Positions 8,784 through 18,159 of a stretch of DNA of 64,000 bases are shown here, in pieces (position 1 is the stretch's first letter; the number at the start of each line of letters is the position of its first letter). A program made the position numbers and the translations under genes. The notes under the pieces were generated by a model. It was not told where the DNA came from. It ran no database searches and saw only the letters and a program-made list of their open reading frames with translations. The DNA comes from Castellaniella sp049650445 (lineage in GTDB: Bacteria; Pseudomonadota; Gammaproteobacteria; Burkholderiales; Burkholderiaceae_B): the NCBI RefSeq assembly GCF_049650445.1, contig NZ_JBASAD010000016.1, forward strand, positions 124,001 through 188,000, given 5' to 3'.

Positions 8784-11354
8784 CTAGGGAAGTCCCGTAG
8801 CCGGCGCAGGCCGGCCGAACAGGAAACCCTGTCCATGGACGCAGCCCATGGACAGCAGTGCGTCACGCTGGGCAGTGGTTTCCACACCCTCGGCGACCAC
8901 GCCCAGATTCAGGGACCGGGCCAGACCAAGCACGGCCGAGACGATGGCGGTGCTGCGCTGCGGAGAGTCCAGCCCCAGCGGCGCGATGAAGGATCGGTCG
9001 ATTTTCAGCGTGCGCAACGGAAAACGGTGCACGTGGCTGAGCGAGGAATAGCCGGTGCCAAAATCGTCCAGCGCGATGCGTACGCCGGCTTCGTGCAGGC
9101 TGCCCAGGATTTCAGTCGCCGTGTCCGGGTCCGCCAGCAGAGAACTTTCGATCACCTCGACACACAATCGATCGGTTGCAACCCCGGCCTGCGCCGCCAG
9201 ATCCAGCAAGCGCTGCGGGAAATTCCGGCTGTGGAAGTGGCACGGCGAGATATTGATGTTCAGGATCTTGTCCTGTCCCAACAGCGCGGGCGCGGCCCGA
9301 CAGGCCAGGCCATACATGTGCCAATCGATCGCCTCGATCAGGCCGGTCTTCTCGGCTGCCGGCAAGAACTGGCCCGGCCCCAACAGGCCGAGCTCCGGAT
9401 GCTGCCAGCGGATCAGCGCCTCGTACCCGGTGACACCGCCGTCCGCCAGGCGCACGATGGGCTGGAAATACGCCACGAACTGCCCCTGTTCCAGCGCGTC
9501 TCGCATCTGCTGCTCCAGATCGAGCACATTCATGGCCGATACGTGCAGCGCCTCGTCAAACATCACGAAGCGCTGACGGCCGGACGCCTTGGCCCGATAC
9601 AGGGCGGTATCGGCGTCATGTACCAACTGGTCGACCGTCCGGTACGCCTGGCGACTCATGGCAATCCCGATGCTGACCGAGATATGCAACTGACGGCCGC
9701 CCACTTCGATGGCCTCGGCCATCCGGGTCTGGATCCGTTCGGCCACCAGGCAGGCGGCAGAAGGCTGCGGGCAGTCTTCAAGCAGAACGGCGAATTCGTC
9801 GCCCGACAGCCTGCCGACGATATCGGGCGCCCGCACGCAATCGGCCATCCGGGCCGAAACGATGCGCAGCACCTCGTCACCCACCCCATGCCCCAGACCG
9901 TCGTTGAACAGCTTGAAGCGATCCACGTCCAGATACAGCAGGGCAAAACCGTGCGCCGGGTCGAGCTTCTGGGCGTCAAACGCACGCTCCAGGCGCTCGC
10001 GCAGGTATAACCGATTGGGCAGGCCGGTGAGCGAATCATGCATGACCTGATGCTTGAGCTGCTTTTGCGCCTGCTCACGGACCACGATCTGCCGACGCAG
10101 TTCCTGCGTGCGCTCCTGGACCCGCTCTTCCAGTTCGGCATTCAGAGTCTGCAGGGCCTCGGCCTGCTGGCGCCGCTGCAAGGTATTGGCGATCTGATAG
10201 GACACGAAGGTCAGCAATTCGGCATCCTGCTGGGTGTAATACAGGTCGGCTCGATAGCTTTGCACCACCACCATGCCCATCACGCCCTGCGCCCCCATCA
10301 AAGGCGCCCCCAGCCAGGAGACGGCAGGGGTTCCATAGGTGGCCGCATCCACCTCGCCCTGAGCGATCAACGCATTGACCTCATCGGCGTCAATCAAGAG
10401 GGTCTGCGCGCGGCGGATCGCGTACTCGCTCATGCCCCAGCCCATGGGCCGGCGCTGAAGTTCCGCCCCGGAACTGTCGACGTAATAAGGGAAATCCAGC
10501 CACTGCCCGTCGTCTGAGATCAGTGCGATGCAGAAACTCTCGACGTCGAGCAGTTCGCCCACCGCCCGGTGGATGCTGCGATAAAACGCCTCGTTGCCGT
10601 CCTCGCCGTGGCTGAGCGCGGCGATCCGGTACAGTGTGGCCTGCAAGTGGGCCGCCCGTTCGCTCTCGCGCACCTGTTCCTGCAGTTTGGCGTTGGCACA
10701 GGCCAGTTCGCGGGTCCGTTCCGCCACCCGGCGCTCCAGGGCTTCCTGCCCCTGCTTGCGCTCCACGGCGTTCAACACGTGGCCGGCCACGAAGGCCAGC
10801 ACGTGCTCGTCGGACTGCGTGTAGCCCCGCCCTTCCTCGTAGCTCTGCACGGCCAGGATGCCGAGTACCTGACCGTCCCGGCACATCGGCACCGCCATGA
10901 AGTCCACCGAGGGCGTGCCGATCCCATGCCCCTGTTTCAACCCCAGGGCGCGGGCGATCGTGTCCGACGGCCCGCGCATGGGCTGTGCCCGCTGGATCAG
11001 GCGCAGCGTGAGAGTGTCACGCAACTGCTCAACGGAAAATTCCTGGCCGGGCTGGAAGATCGACCCATCCATCACATCCGCGAAATAGAGGAACCGGACG
11101 GTCCCGCGTTCCGGGTCGTGCTGGGCGATCAAGAAATTTTCCGCATACATCAACTGGGCGATGCTGCGGTGCAGCCCTTCCATCAGGCTTTGCATGTCCA
11201 GCCCGGACGCTGCCATGTCGGCAATCGCGAACAGCGCCCGCTGCAGACGTTCGGAATGCTCGAGACGCTGCACCGAGGCCTGCAGACGCTGAATGGCCCC
11301 CGCCTCGGTGATTTCCGCCGAGCCCGACAGATCCGTCCGACGCTGATGTCTCAT
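8784..11354 (-). CDS. GAF-GAF-GGDEF-EAL cyclic-di-GMP signalling protein
   Basis: Cytosolic 856-residue sensor that should make and/or break cyclic di-GMP. Two GAF domains occupy about 35-190 and 235-390, each followed by a coiled-coil linker rich in Glu/Arg/Gln (around 200-235 and 395-430). The GGDEF domain (about 435-590) has LYLDVDRFKLFNDGLGHGVGDE but its signature reads SGDEF instead of GGDEF, which may weaken synthesis. The EAL domain (about 610-850) looks intact: EALIRWQHPELG, VEVIESS, DDFGTGYSSLSH, LKIDRSFI and EGVET. No transmembrane segment is visible, so the ligand is probably cytosolic. It stands alone, with its own upstream region. Confidence 0.92.
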   Translation of the reverse strand: MRHQRRTDLSGSAEITEAGAIQRLQASVQRLEHSERLQRALFAIADMAASGLDMQSLMEGLHRSIAQLMYAENFLIAQHDPERGTVRFLYFADVMDGSIFQPGQEFSVEQLRDTLTLRLIQRAQPMRGPSDTIARALGLKQGHGIGTPSVDFMAVPMCRDGQVLGILAVQSYEEGRGYTQSDEHVLAFVAGHVLNAVERKQGQEALERRVAERTRELACANAKLQEQVRESERAAHLQATLYRIAALSHGEDGNEAFYRSIHRAVGELLDVESFCIALISDDGQWLDFPYYVDSSGAELQRRPMGWGMSEYAIRRAQTLLIDADEVNALIAQGEVDAATYGTPAVSWLGAPLMGAQGVMGMVVVQSYRADLYYTQQDAELLTFVSYQIANTLQRRQQAEALQTLNAELEERVQERTQELRRQIVVREQAQKQLKHQVMHDSLTGLPNRLYLRERLERAFDAQKLDPAHGFALLYLDVDRFKLFNDGLGHGVGDEVLRIVSARMADCVRAPDIVGRLSGDEFAVLLEDCPQPSAACLVAERIQTRMAEAIEVGGRQLHISVSIGIAMSRQAYRTVDQLVHDADTALYRAKASGRQRFVMFDEALHVSAMNVLDLEQQMRDALEQGQFVAYFQPIVRLADGGVTGYEALIRWQHPELGLLGPGQFLPAAEKTGLIEAIDWHMYGLACRAAPALLGQDKILNINISPCHFHSRNFPQRLLDLAAQAGVATDRLCVEVIESSLLADPDTATEILGSLHEAGVRIALDDFGTGYSSLSHVHRFPLRTLKIDRSFIAPLGLDSPQRSTAIVSAVLGLARSLNLGVVAEGVETTAQRDALLSMGCVHGQGFLFGRPAPATGLP

Positions 11355-11403
11355 ACGATCCCCAGTGGCGCCGCGCGATGCGCTGATTTCCGTCTTTTTT
11401 TGC

Positions 11404-11432
11404 AGTATACCGGCCGATGCCGGCCTGAAAAG
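11404..11432 (-). promoter_or_regulatory. possible promoter of the GGDEF-EAL gene
   Basis: On the minus strand a TATACT (-10, 11409-11404) is preceded after 17 bases by a weak CTTTTC. The spacer contains the inverted repeat GGCCGGCATCGGCC, which could be an operator. Confidence 0.3.
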
Positions 11433-11733
11433 GCAAGAAAACTAGGGGAAAACAACGAAGACCCACTTTCGCCGCCCCGATCGAACCCAGTGACAACAGA
11501 TACAAAGTAAAGCTCGCTATCCACCCTCGCATACCCCAGACTGAATGAAACGAGGCAGAAGTCATTCAAGGCCGATATTTGAACCAACAGATTGCGCCAC
11601 CGCCTCCGTCAAAATCGCATATTCAGTACATGCGGCCCCTTGCACACTGATTTCGTCGAAATCGGAACGTTTCGCGATGGGCAACCCTGGCTCAGATGTA
11701 TACAAGAACCCGGCCAGGCTACTTGGAGCCCTC

Positions 11734-11913
11734 ATGATCCTTTACCTCTCTCCCGATGGCGTTTTCGCCCCGAAACTGCAGGCAGCAGACATGGATTGCC
11801 CGCCTTCGCCACCCTCACCGTTCGACGAGATCGAACGCAACAGGCGGCGCATTAAGCACCGTGCCCATTTTCTCAAGCTGATGAAAGAAAAATTCCCCGG
11901 ATTGCCATACTAA
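11734..11913 (+). CDS. hypothetical small protein, 59 residues
   Basis: Not recognised. The ATG at 11734 has GGAG 7 bases upstream. The protein starts with a short hydrophobic stretch (MILYLSPDGVF), then a Pro-rich link (DCPPSPPSPFDEIE), then a strongly basic helix (RNRRRIKHRAHFLKLMKEKF). The frame is open a further 63 codons upstream, but the good ribosome binding site supports this start. It lies in the lower-GC patch and precedes another small ORF by 101 bases. Coding status is uncertain. Confidence 0.35.
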   Translation: MILYLSPDGVFAPKLQAADMDCPPSPPSPFDEIERNRRRIKHRAHFLKLMKEKFPGLPY

Positions 11914-11966
11914 ACCCGCGATCCGGCCACGCAGCGGTACTGCCAAACTCCTAACCTAACACCCGT

Positions 11967-11992
11967 GCCATCAACCCATTTTGGGCGATGGC
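11967..11992. repeat. hairpin just before the 44-residue ORF
   Basis: GCCATC and GATGGC enclose an inner CCCA-TTTT-GGG. It ends 12 bases before the ribosome binding site of the ORF at 12015, so it could be a leader structure. Confidence 0.4.
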
Positions 11993-12014
11993 AACCGAAA
12001 TCTCGGAGCACACC

Positions 12015-12149
12015 ATGGAACAAATCAGACCCATCAACACCCCTTCTGTTAACGAGAAGAAGGATGAGTTGCAACCGAAGCCCAACCCCAAGGGCGGTCA
12101 CCAAGAATCCGCTGGGCATGAGCGCAGGGATCAAGCGCCGAAAAAGTAA
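12015..12149 (+). CDS. hypothetical small hydrophilic protein, 44 residues
   Basis: Not recognised. ATG at 12015 with CGGAG 7 bases upstream. The product is very hydrophilic and rich in Lys, Glu, Gln and Pro (NEKKDELQPKPNPKGG, then HERRDQAPKK), with no hydrophobic segment, so it is likely disordered. Hairpins flank it on both sides (11967-11992; 12152-12167). It resembles the short, charged proteins often found in accessory patches of Burkholderiales, but this is only an impression. Confidence 0.4.
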   Translation: MEQIRPINTPSVNEKKDELQPKPNPKGGHQESAGHERRDQAPKK

Positions 12150-12207
12150 CGGTAGCCAAAAGGCTACTGAAGGAAGGCCTAGCAACCCTTCCCTCATCTG
12201 CACTACC

Positions 12208-12225
12208 AGCCGCCTACGGGCGGCT
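12208..12225 (+). terminator. weak terminator-like hairpin
   Basis: AGCCGCC and GGCGGCT pair around a TACG loop, followed by CTTCTTCG rather than a T-run. It could end a transcript of the two small ORFs. Confidence 0.35.
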
Positions 12226-12354
12226 CTTCTTCGCCCTCACTGCCTGCACACCTTCTTCCACGCCGCCGCCATCGGTCAAGGGATACGGCTTTTCTTTGGG
12301 CTTGGCCGCGTCGATGGCGGCAGGCCGTAGGAAATACACGAACGTGCGAGGCAT
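12214..12354 (-). pseudogene. relic of a tyrosine integrase N-terminus (Arm DNA-binding domain)
   Basis: A 46-codon frame whose residues 12-31, AAIDAAKPKEKPYPLTDGGG, match the beginning of P4-type phage integrases (Arm domain, where AxxxAKPxxKPYxLxDGGG is highly typical). The sequence then runs into unrelated VEEGVQAVRAKKSRP and stops, so about 90 percent of an integrase, including the whole catalytic domain, is missing. No tRNA gene is beside it. This supports an old, mostly deleted island here. Confidence 0.55.
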
Positions 12355-12464
12355 GGGACCATGCTCCTGATGAATCCCGAGAAGGACGGGGCCATACCTG
12401 CACACATGGCCCCGACTCCTGGCCCCAAAATGATCCGATCCCAATGGATTCATCTGGACAAGAA

Positions 12465-12496
12465 AAAGCCCGGTCTCATAGGGAGAACCGGGCTTT
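12465..12496 (-). terminator. intrinsic terminator of icd
   Basis: AAAGCCCGG and CCGGGCTTT pair, extended by GTTCTC/GAGAC with a small loop, and on the minus strand a T5 run follows. It lies 32 bases after the icd stop. Confidence 0.88.
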
Positions 12497-12527
12497 CGTG
12501 GACTTTAATGGATCAATCTGGAGTCGA

Positions 12528-13784
<1,257 letters not shown>

Positions 13785-13840
13785 GGGTGCTCCAGTGTTG
13801 CTGGGTTTGTTGTTCAGAAAAGAGAGAGAGGAATCAGTCT

Positions 13841-13869
13841 TATATAAGAGTGAGAGTTTAACGTAAAGT
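13841..13869 (-). promoter_or_regulatory. possible icd promoter
   Basis: On the minus strand ACTTTA (13869-13864) and TATATA (13846-13841) are 17 bases apart. The -10 is inside the palindrome CTTATATAAG. The -35 is weak. Confidence 0.3.
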
Positions 13870-13991
13870 AGCCGCCCGCAGGCAGCCTTTCTGTCCTATT
13901 CTACCGGCCCTCTCCCAAGGGGATGCTTTTTACCTTGGGGCGACCGGGCAGTAAAATGCACGATCCAGCCTATTTTTCCACGCTCTCCCCC

Positions 13992-14423
13992 ATGTTCAAT
14001 CCCTCCAAGGAACAAGTCCGCGCGTTCTTCATCGACGCCTGGCGCAAGCGCCGCGAGGGCGGAGTGCCCACGCCGCTGGAAACCATGGCCGCCGATCTGG
14101 TCGAGCGCCATCCCGAATATCACGACGATCTGCAGGACCCCGACGCCGCCGAACGCGACTACCCGGTCGAAGCCGGCCGCACCAACCCCTTCCTGCACCT
14201 GTCGATGCACCTGGCGATCCAGGAACAGTTGTCGATCGATCATCCGCCCGGTATCCGGGACGCCTGGAACGCTCTGCTGCGCAGCCGCGACGAGCACGAG
14301 GCCGCCCATGTCATCATGGAAGCGCTGGGTGAAGTCGTCTGGGAGGCCCAGCGGCTGGGCAAGCCGCTGGACAACGAACACTACCTGGACCTGATCCGGC
14401 GACACGCCACGCACGACCGCTGA
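13992..14423 (+). CDS. DUF1841 family protein
   Basis: 143-residue cytosolic protein of the DUF1841 family, widespread in beta- and gammaproteobacteria and without assigned function. Start is placed at the ATG giving MFNPSKEQVRAFFIDAWRK, the family-typical N-terminus; in-frame ATGs at 13923 and 13956 would extend it beyond family length. Typical segments are ETMAADLVERHPEYHDDL, NPFLHLSMHLAIQEQL and HVIMEALGEVVWEAQR. It is convergent with the cytochrome pair and shares a terminator with them. Confidence 0.85.
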   Translation: MFNPSKEQVRAFFIDAWRKRREGGVPTPLETMAADLVERHPEYHDDLQDPDAAERDYPVEAGRTNPFLHLSMHLAIQEQLSIDHPPGIRDAWNALLRSRDEHEAAHVIMEALGEVVWEAQRLGKPLDNEHYLDLIRRHATHDR

Positions 14424-14453
14424 GCGCACGGGCGAACGGCCCGACGATGAAAA

Positions 14454-14478
14454 ACGCCCGCCTCATTCAGGCGGGCGT
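14454..14478 (-). terminator. terminator of the cytochrome c pair
   Basis: Ten-bp stem ACGCCCGCCT / AGGCGGGCGT with a CATTC loop; on the minus strand the stem is followed by TTTTCATC. It lies between the DUF1841 gene and the cytochromes and may serve both. Confidence 0.75.
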
Positions 14479-14498
14479 CTGTCGGCAGGTGACGCGCT

Positions 14499-14855
14499 TT
14501 ACTTGCGCACGGCCAGCGACGAAGGCTGGGCCGACAGCCAGGCGGAGATGTTCTCGATGTCCACAGCCGACAACTGCGCCGCCATGGCGCCCATGATGGC
14601 GTTCTTGCGCACATTGGCCGAGGCCGGCGCGCCCGCCTGACCACGCTGGTAAGCGATCAGGGCATGCGCCAGATAGTCCTGATGCTGCCCGGCCAGGATC
14701 GGGTATTCGGGCATCATCGGCGTCTTGGCGTCGGCGCCGTGGCAAGAGGCGCAGGTGTATTTTTCAAAGGCGGCTTTGCCGGCCTGCAGGTCAGCCGCCT
14801 GCGCGCCGGTCGCCGTCAATCCGAGACCCAGCAGGGCAATCCACAATGTACGCAT
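14499..14855 (-). CDS. monohaem cytochrome c (c553/c4-like)
   Basis: Periplasmic electron carrier of 118 residues. Signal peptide MRTLWIALLGLGLTATGAQA, then one haem motif CASCH near residue 38, and a distal methionine likely in TPMMPEYPILAGQ. This is the fold of one half of cytochrome c4. Start ATG 14855 has GGGGGAA upstream; an apparent longer frame continues into the neighbouring gene and is not used. It follows the other cytochrome gene by 17 bases, so the two form an operon. Confidence 0.9.
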   Translation of the reverse strand: MRTLWIALLGLGLTATGAQAADLQAGKAAFEKYTCASCHGADAKTPMMPEYPILAGQHQDYLAHALIAYQRGQAGAPASANVRKNAIMGAMAAQLSAVDIENISAWLSAQPSSLAVRK

Positions 14856-14872
14856 GATGGTGTTCCCCCGGA

Positions 14873-15229
14873 TCACTTGAGACTGGAATAGTAGGCCGCG
14901 ACGTCGGCCATGTCCTGTTCGGACAGGGACCGGGCAATGGCGTCCATGGTCGGGAAGGAACGCGCGCCACTGGCGTATTCCTTCAGTGCCGCGACGAGGT
15001 AGGCCGCGTTCTGACCGGCGATCATGGGGACATGGTACAACTCGGGATAGGCTGCCTTGTAGCCCTGGATTCCATGGCAGCCAATGCACATGGACACCTT
15101 TTGGGCCCCGGCCTGGGCATTGCCCTGGACGGCGGGGGGATCCGCCGCCAACGCCGGACCTGCCAGCAGACAGGATGCCGCCACTACAACGGCACCCAAA
15201 CCACGATCAAGCATTGCTCGCGACTTCAT
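14873..15229 (-). CDS. monohaem cytochrome c (c553/c4-like)
   Basis: Periplasmic electron carrier, 118 residues like its neighbour. Signal peptide ends near LLAGPALA-ADPP. The haem motif CIGCH sits near residue 50, with a methionine ligand probably in ELYHVPMIAGQNAAYL; the C-terminal MADVAAYYSSLK is typical of cytochrome c553. First gene of the two-gene operon. The redox partner is unknown. Confidence 0.9.
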   Translation of the reverse strand: MKSRAMLDRGLGAVVVAASCLLAGPALAADPPAVQGNAQAGAQKVSMCIGCHGIQGYKAAYPELYHVPMIAGQNAAYLVAALKEYASGARSFPTMDAIARSLSEQDMADVAAYYSSLK

Positions 15230-15395
15230 ATGGCCTCTTGTCTCTATGATTCATATTGTGTCGGCATCGGCCAGCCTCCTGCCGGGCCGATGAGGCATGT
15301 CGATTGTACGATAATTGTTTCGATACAGTCAGACCTCGACATTTCAAACCCATAATATCCGGCTTCCGGATCCACGCGCCACGATTCTGCCTCCC

Positions 15396-16259
15396 ATGAC
15401 CCGCACGACCGCCTCCGCCCCAAGCACCCGTTTCGACGGCACTGACCGCTATGTCGCCACCGACGCCCTGAAAACCGCCGTCAATGCCGCCCTGACGTTG
15501 CAGCGCCCGCTGCTGGTCAAGGGCGAGCCGGGCACCGGCAAGACCCTGCTGGCCGAGGAAGTCGCCCGCGCCCTGGGCCGGCCTCTGCTGCAATGGCACA
15601 TCAAGTCCACCACCAAGGCGCAACAGGGCCTGTACGAATACGATGCCGTCTCGCGCCTGCGTGATTCCCAGTTGGGCGAAGCCGCCGTGCACGACATCCG
15701 CAACTACATCGTTCAGGGCGTGCTGTGGCAGGCCTTCGAGTCGGAGCAACCCTGCGTGGTGCTGATCGACGAGATCGACAAAGCCGACATCGAATTCCCC
15801 AACGACCTGCTGCGCGAGCTGGACCGGATGGAATTCCACGTCTATGAAACCCGCCAGACGATCCAGGCGCGCCACAAGCCTCTGATCCTCATCACCTCGA
15901 ACAATGAAAAAGACCTGCCCGACGCATTCCTGCGGCGCTGCTTCTTTCATTACATCGAGTTCCCCGATCGCGAGACCCTGAGCGACATCGTCGCCGTCCA
16001 CTTCCCGGACCTGCGCGCCGACGTCCTGAGCGCGGCGCTGGACGCCTTCTTCCGACTGCGCGAAGTCCCCGGGCTGAAAAAACGCCCCTCGACCTCCGAA
16101 TTCCTGGACTGGCTGCACCTGCTGCTGGCCGAATCCGTGCCGCCCGACAGTCTGGCGCGCGGTGACGTCCCGCCGCTGGCCGGCGCTCTGCTGAAGAACG
16201 AACAGGACCTGAACCTGCTGCGGCGGCTGGCCGCCCTGACGCAGCGCGGCGGGCGTTGA
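15396..16259 (+). CDS. MoxR family AAA+ ATPase
   Basis: 287-residue AAA+ ATPase of the MoxR class, which generally works with a von Willebrand A (VWA) protein to mature or insert cofactors into target enzymes. Walker A GEPGTGKT near residue 45, Walker B VVLIDEIDKAD near 125, sensor ILITSNNEKDLPDAFLRRCFFHYIEFPD near 170-200. ATG 15396 opens MTRTTASAPSTRFDGTDRYV; upstream in-frame codons belong to the leader. The VWA partner lies two genes downstream (16965), with a GNAT gene between. The client protein is unknown. Confidence 0.92.
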   Translation: MTRTTASAPSTRFDGTDRYVATDALKTAVNAALTLQRPLLVKGEPGTGKTLLAEEVARALGRPLLQWHIKSTTKAQQGLYEYDAVSRLRDSQLGEAAVHDIRNYIVQGVLWQAFESEQPCVVLIDEIDKADIEFPNDLLRELDRMEFHVYETRQTIQARHKPLILITSNNEKDLPDAFLRRCFFHYIEFPDRETLSDIVAVHFPDLRADVLSAALDAFFRLREVPGLKKRPSTSEFLDWLHLLLAESVPPDSLARGDVPPLAGALLKNEQDLNLLRRLAALTQRGGR

Positions 16260-16327
16260 ACGCCGCCACGCCGCAACGATCAGGCCGCGCAACGCCTTCC
16301 CCCGATTCCTCACCACCGGACCGACCC

Positions 16328-16942
16328 ATGAGCACTCCCGGTTTCAAGCAAGCGCCCCACCCCGTCACCCTCGAAGGCCATGGTGTGCGCCTGGTCCCGC
16401 TGTCCCCCGAACACAGTGCCGGCCTGCGCGCCGCAGCCGCCGACGGCGAACTCTGGAACCTGCGCGTCACCTCGGTGCCCGAACCCGAACAGACCGAAAC
16501 CTATGTCACCCAGGCGCTGCAAGGCCGGGACGACGGTCACATGCTGCCCTTCGCCGTCCTCGACGCCGCCAGCGGCACCGTCCTGGGCACCACGCGCTAC
16601 CACGACATCGTGCCGGCGGTCGCCCGGCTGGAAATCGGCTACACCTGGTACGCCCGCTCGCACCAGCGCACCCGCATCAACACAAGCTGCAAGCTGCTGC
16701 TGCTCGAACACGCCTTCGACGTTCTGGGGGCGGGTGTGGTGGGCTGGCGCACCGACAACTACAACCACGCCTCCCAGCGCGCCATCGAGCGTCTGGGCGC
16801 CCGGCGCGACGGCGTGATCCGCCACCACGCCCTGCGCCGCGACGGCACCGTGCGCGACACGGTCATGTACAGCCTGCTGGCGGGCGAGTGGCCCGAAGTC
16901 CGCGCCCATCTGCTCTACCAACTGCAACGCCCCCGCGCCTGA
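16328..16942 (+). CDS. GNAT family N-acetyltransferase (RimJ/RimL-like)
   Basis: 204-residue acetyl-CoA-dependent acetyltransferase. Typical RimJ/RimL elements are LEGHGVRLVPLSPEHSAGL at the start, VLGTTRYHDIVPAVARLEIGYTWY in the middle, and WRTDNYNHASQRAIERLGARRDGVIRHH in the acetyl-CoA and substrate part. ATG at 16328. It lies between the MoxR ATPase and its VWA partner, 22 bases before the latter, so it is probably in the same operon; whether it acts on the same target is an open question. Confidence 0.88.
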   Translation: MSTPGFKQAPHPVTLEGHGVRLVPLSPEHSAGLRAAAADGELWNLRVTSVPEPEQTETYVTQALQGRDDGHMLPFAVLDAASGTVLGTTRYHDIVPAVARLEIGYTWYARSHQRTRINTSCKLLLLEHAFDVLGAGVVGWRTDNYNHASQRAIERLGARRDGVIRHHALRRDGTVRDTVMYSLLAGEWPEVRAHLLYQLQRPRA

Positions 16943-16964
16943 ACCTGCATCCCCTTTCCTGGCT

Positions 16965-18134
16965 ATGCTGATCGATTTCTTCACCCAGTTGCGCGCCGCC
17001 GGCATCCCGGTCTCCATCCGGGAATACCTGAGCCTGCTGGAACTCCTGTGCAGCCCCGCCGCACCGACCAGCACCGAGGCGTTCTATCACCTGGCCCGCC
17101 TGGCGCTGGTCAAGGACGAGACCCGCTACGACCGCTACGACCGGGTCTTCGCCGCCTTCATCGGTCAGCTTCAGGTGCGCGCGGGCGGCCCGGACGTCCC
17201 GCCGGACTGGCTCGTCCAGACCTTCCGCAAGCAACTCAGCGACGCCGAAAAGGCAGCGCTGGAAAAGCATGGCTGGGAGCGCCTGATGGAAATGTTCCGC
17301 GAACGCCTGGCCGAACAGAAGGACCGCCACGCGGGCGGCAGCAAATGGATCGGCACCGGGGGTTCCTCACCCTTCGGTCACGGCGGTTATCACCCCGAAG
17401 GCATCCGCATCGGCGGCCCCTCGGCCGGCAACCGCACCGCCATCAAGGTCTGGGAACGGCGCGACTACCGCGACTACGACGACCAGCAGACCCTGGGCAC
17501 GCGCAACTTCAAGATGGCGCTGCGGCGCCTGCGGCGCTTTGCCCGCCAGGGCGCCGCGATGGAACTGGACATGCCCGGCACCATCCGCGGCACCGCCGAA
17601 CAGGCCGGCATGCTGGACCTGCACTGGGTGCCTGAACGCCACAACGCAGTCAAAGTCCTGATGCTGCTGGACGTGGGCGGCAGCATGGACGATCACATCG
17701 CCCGCATCGAGTCCCTGTTTTCCGCCGCGCGCAGCGAATTCCGGCACCTGGAGGTCTATTACTTCCACAACTGTCCCTACGAGTCCGTCTGGCGTCACAA
17801 CAGCCGCCGCCACGGCGAACGTCTCGAAACCTGGGACCTGTTGCGCAGCTACGGCGAGGACTGGCGCCTGATCCTGGTGGGCGACGCCACCATGAGCCCC
17901 TACGAACTGTTGTACCCGGGCGGCTCCGTCGAGCACCACAACGAGGAAACCGGCGCCGCCTGGCTGCAGCGCATTCTGGGCCACTGGCCGCGCGCCGTCT
18001 GGCTGAACCCGGAACCGTCCGGTTCCTGGCAATACCGCCAGTCCATCGCCATCGTGCGCGAACTGATGCACGAGCGCATGTTCGGCATGACGATGGACGG
18101 GCTGGAACAGGCGATGCGCCTGCTGTCGAAATAG
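16965..18134 (+). CDS. VWA domain protein (CoxE-like), MoxR partner
   Basis: 389 residues. The N-terminal half (LIDFFTQLRAAGIPVSIREYLSLLE) is family-specific; the C-terminal half is a von Willebrand factor A fold with a MIDAS-like LLDVGGSMDDH at about 228-238, in which the usual DxSxS is DxGxS, then LVGDATMSPYE as a later metal-site segment. Such proteins act with MoxR ATPases as substrate adaptors or chelatase-like insertases in the cytosol. The pair with the ATPase at 15396 is conserved in Burkholderiales; client unknown. Confidence 0.88.
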   Translation: MLIDFFTQLRAAGIPVSIREYLSLLELLCSPAAPTSTEAFYHLARLALVKDETRYDRYDRVFAAFIGQLQVRAGGPDVPPDWLVQTFRKQLSDAEKAALEKHGWERLMEMFRERLAEQKDRHAGGSKWIGTGGSSPFGHGGYHPEGIRIGGPSAGNRTAIKVWERRDYRDYDDQQTLGTRNFKMALRRLRRFARQGAAMELDMPGTIRGTAEQAGMLDLHWVPERHNAVKVLMLLDVGGSMDDHIARIESLFSAARSEFRHLEVYYFHNCPYESVWRHNSRRHGERLETWDLLRSYGEDWRLILVGDATMSPYELLYPGGSVEHHNEETGAAWLQRILGHWPRAVWLNPEPSGSWQYRQSIAIVRELMHERMFGMTMDGLEQAMRLLSK

Positions 18135-18159
18135 GCGGTGCCGAGCGGCCCGCGCAGGC

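Larger units (their letters stand above)
11355..12527. other. gene-poor accessory patch between the GGDEF-EAL gene and icd
   Basis: About 1.2 kb of visibly lower GC than its surroundings. It contains two small ORFs with good ribosome binding sites (11734-11913 and 12015-12149), hairpins at 11967-11992, 12152-12167 and 12208-12225, an integrase N-terminal relic (12214-12354) and the icd terminator (12465-12496). It reads as the residue of an old insertion. Confidence 0.55.

Noticed and set aside
11910..12203. 97-residue hydrophobic ORF on the minus strand
   Set aside because: It is antisense to the 44-residue ORF, which has the better start signal; no plausible ribosome binding site was seen.
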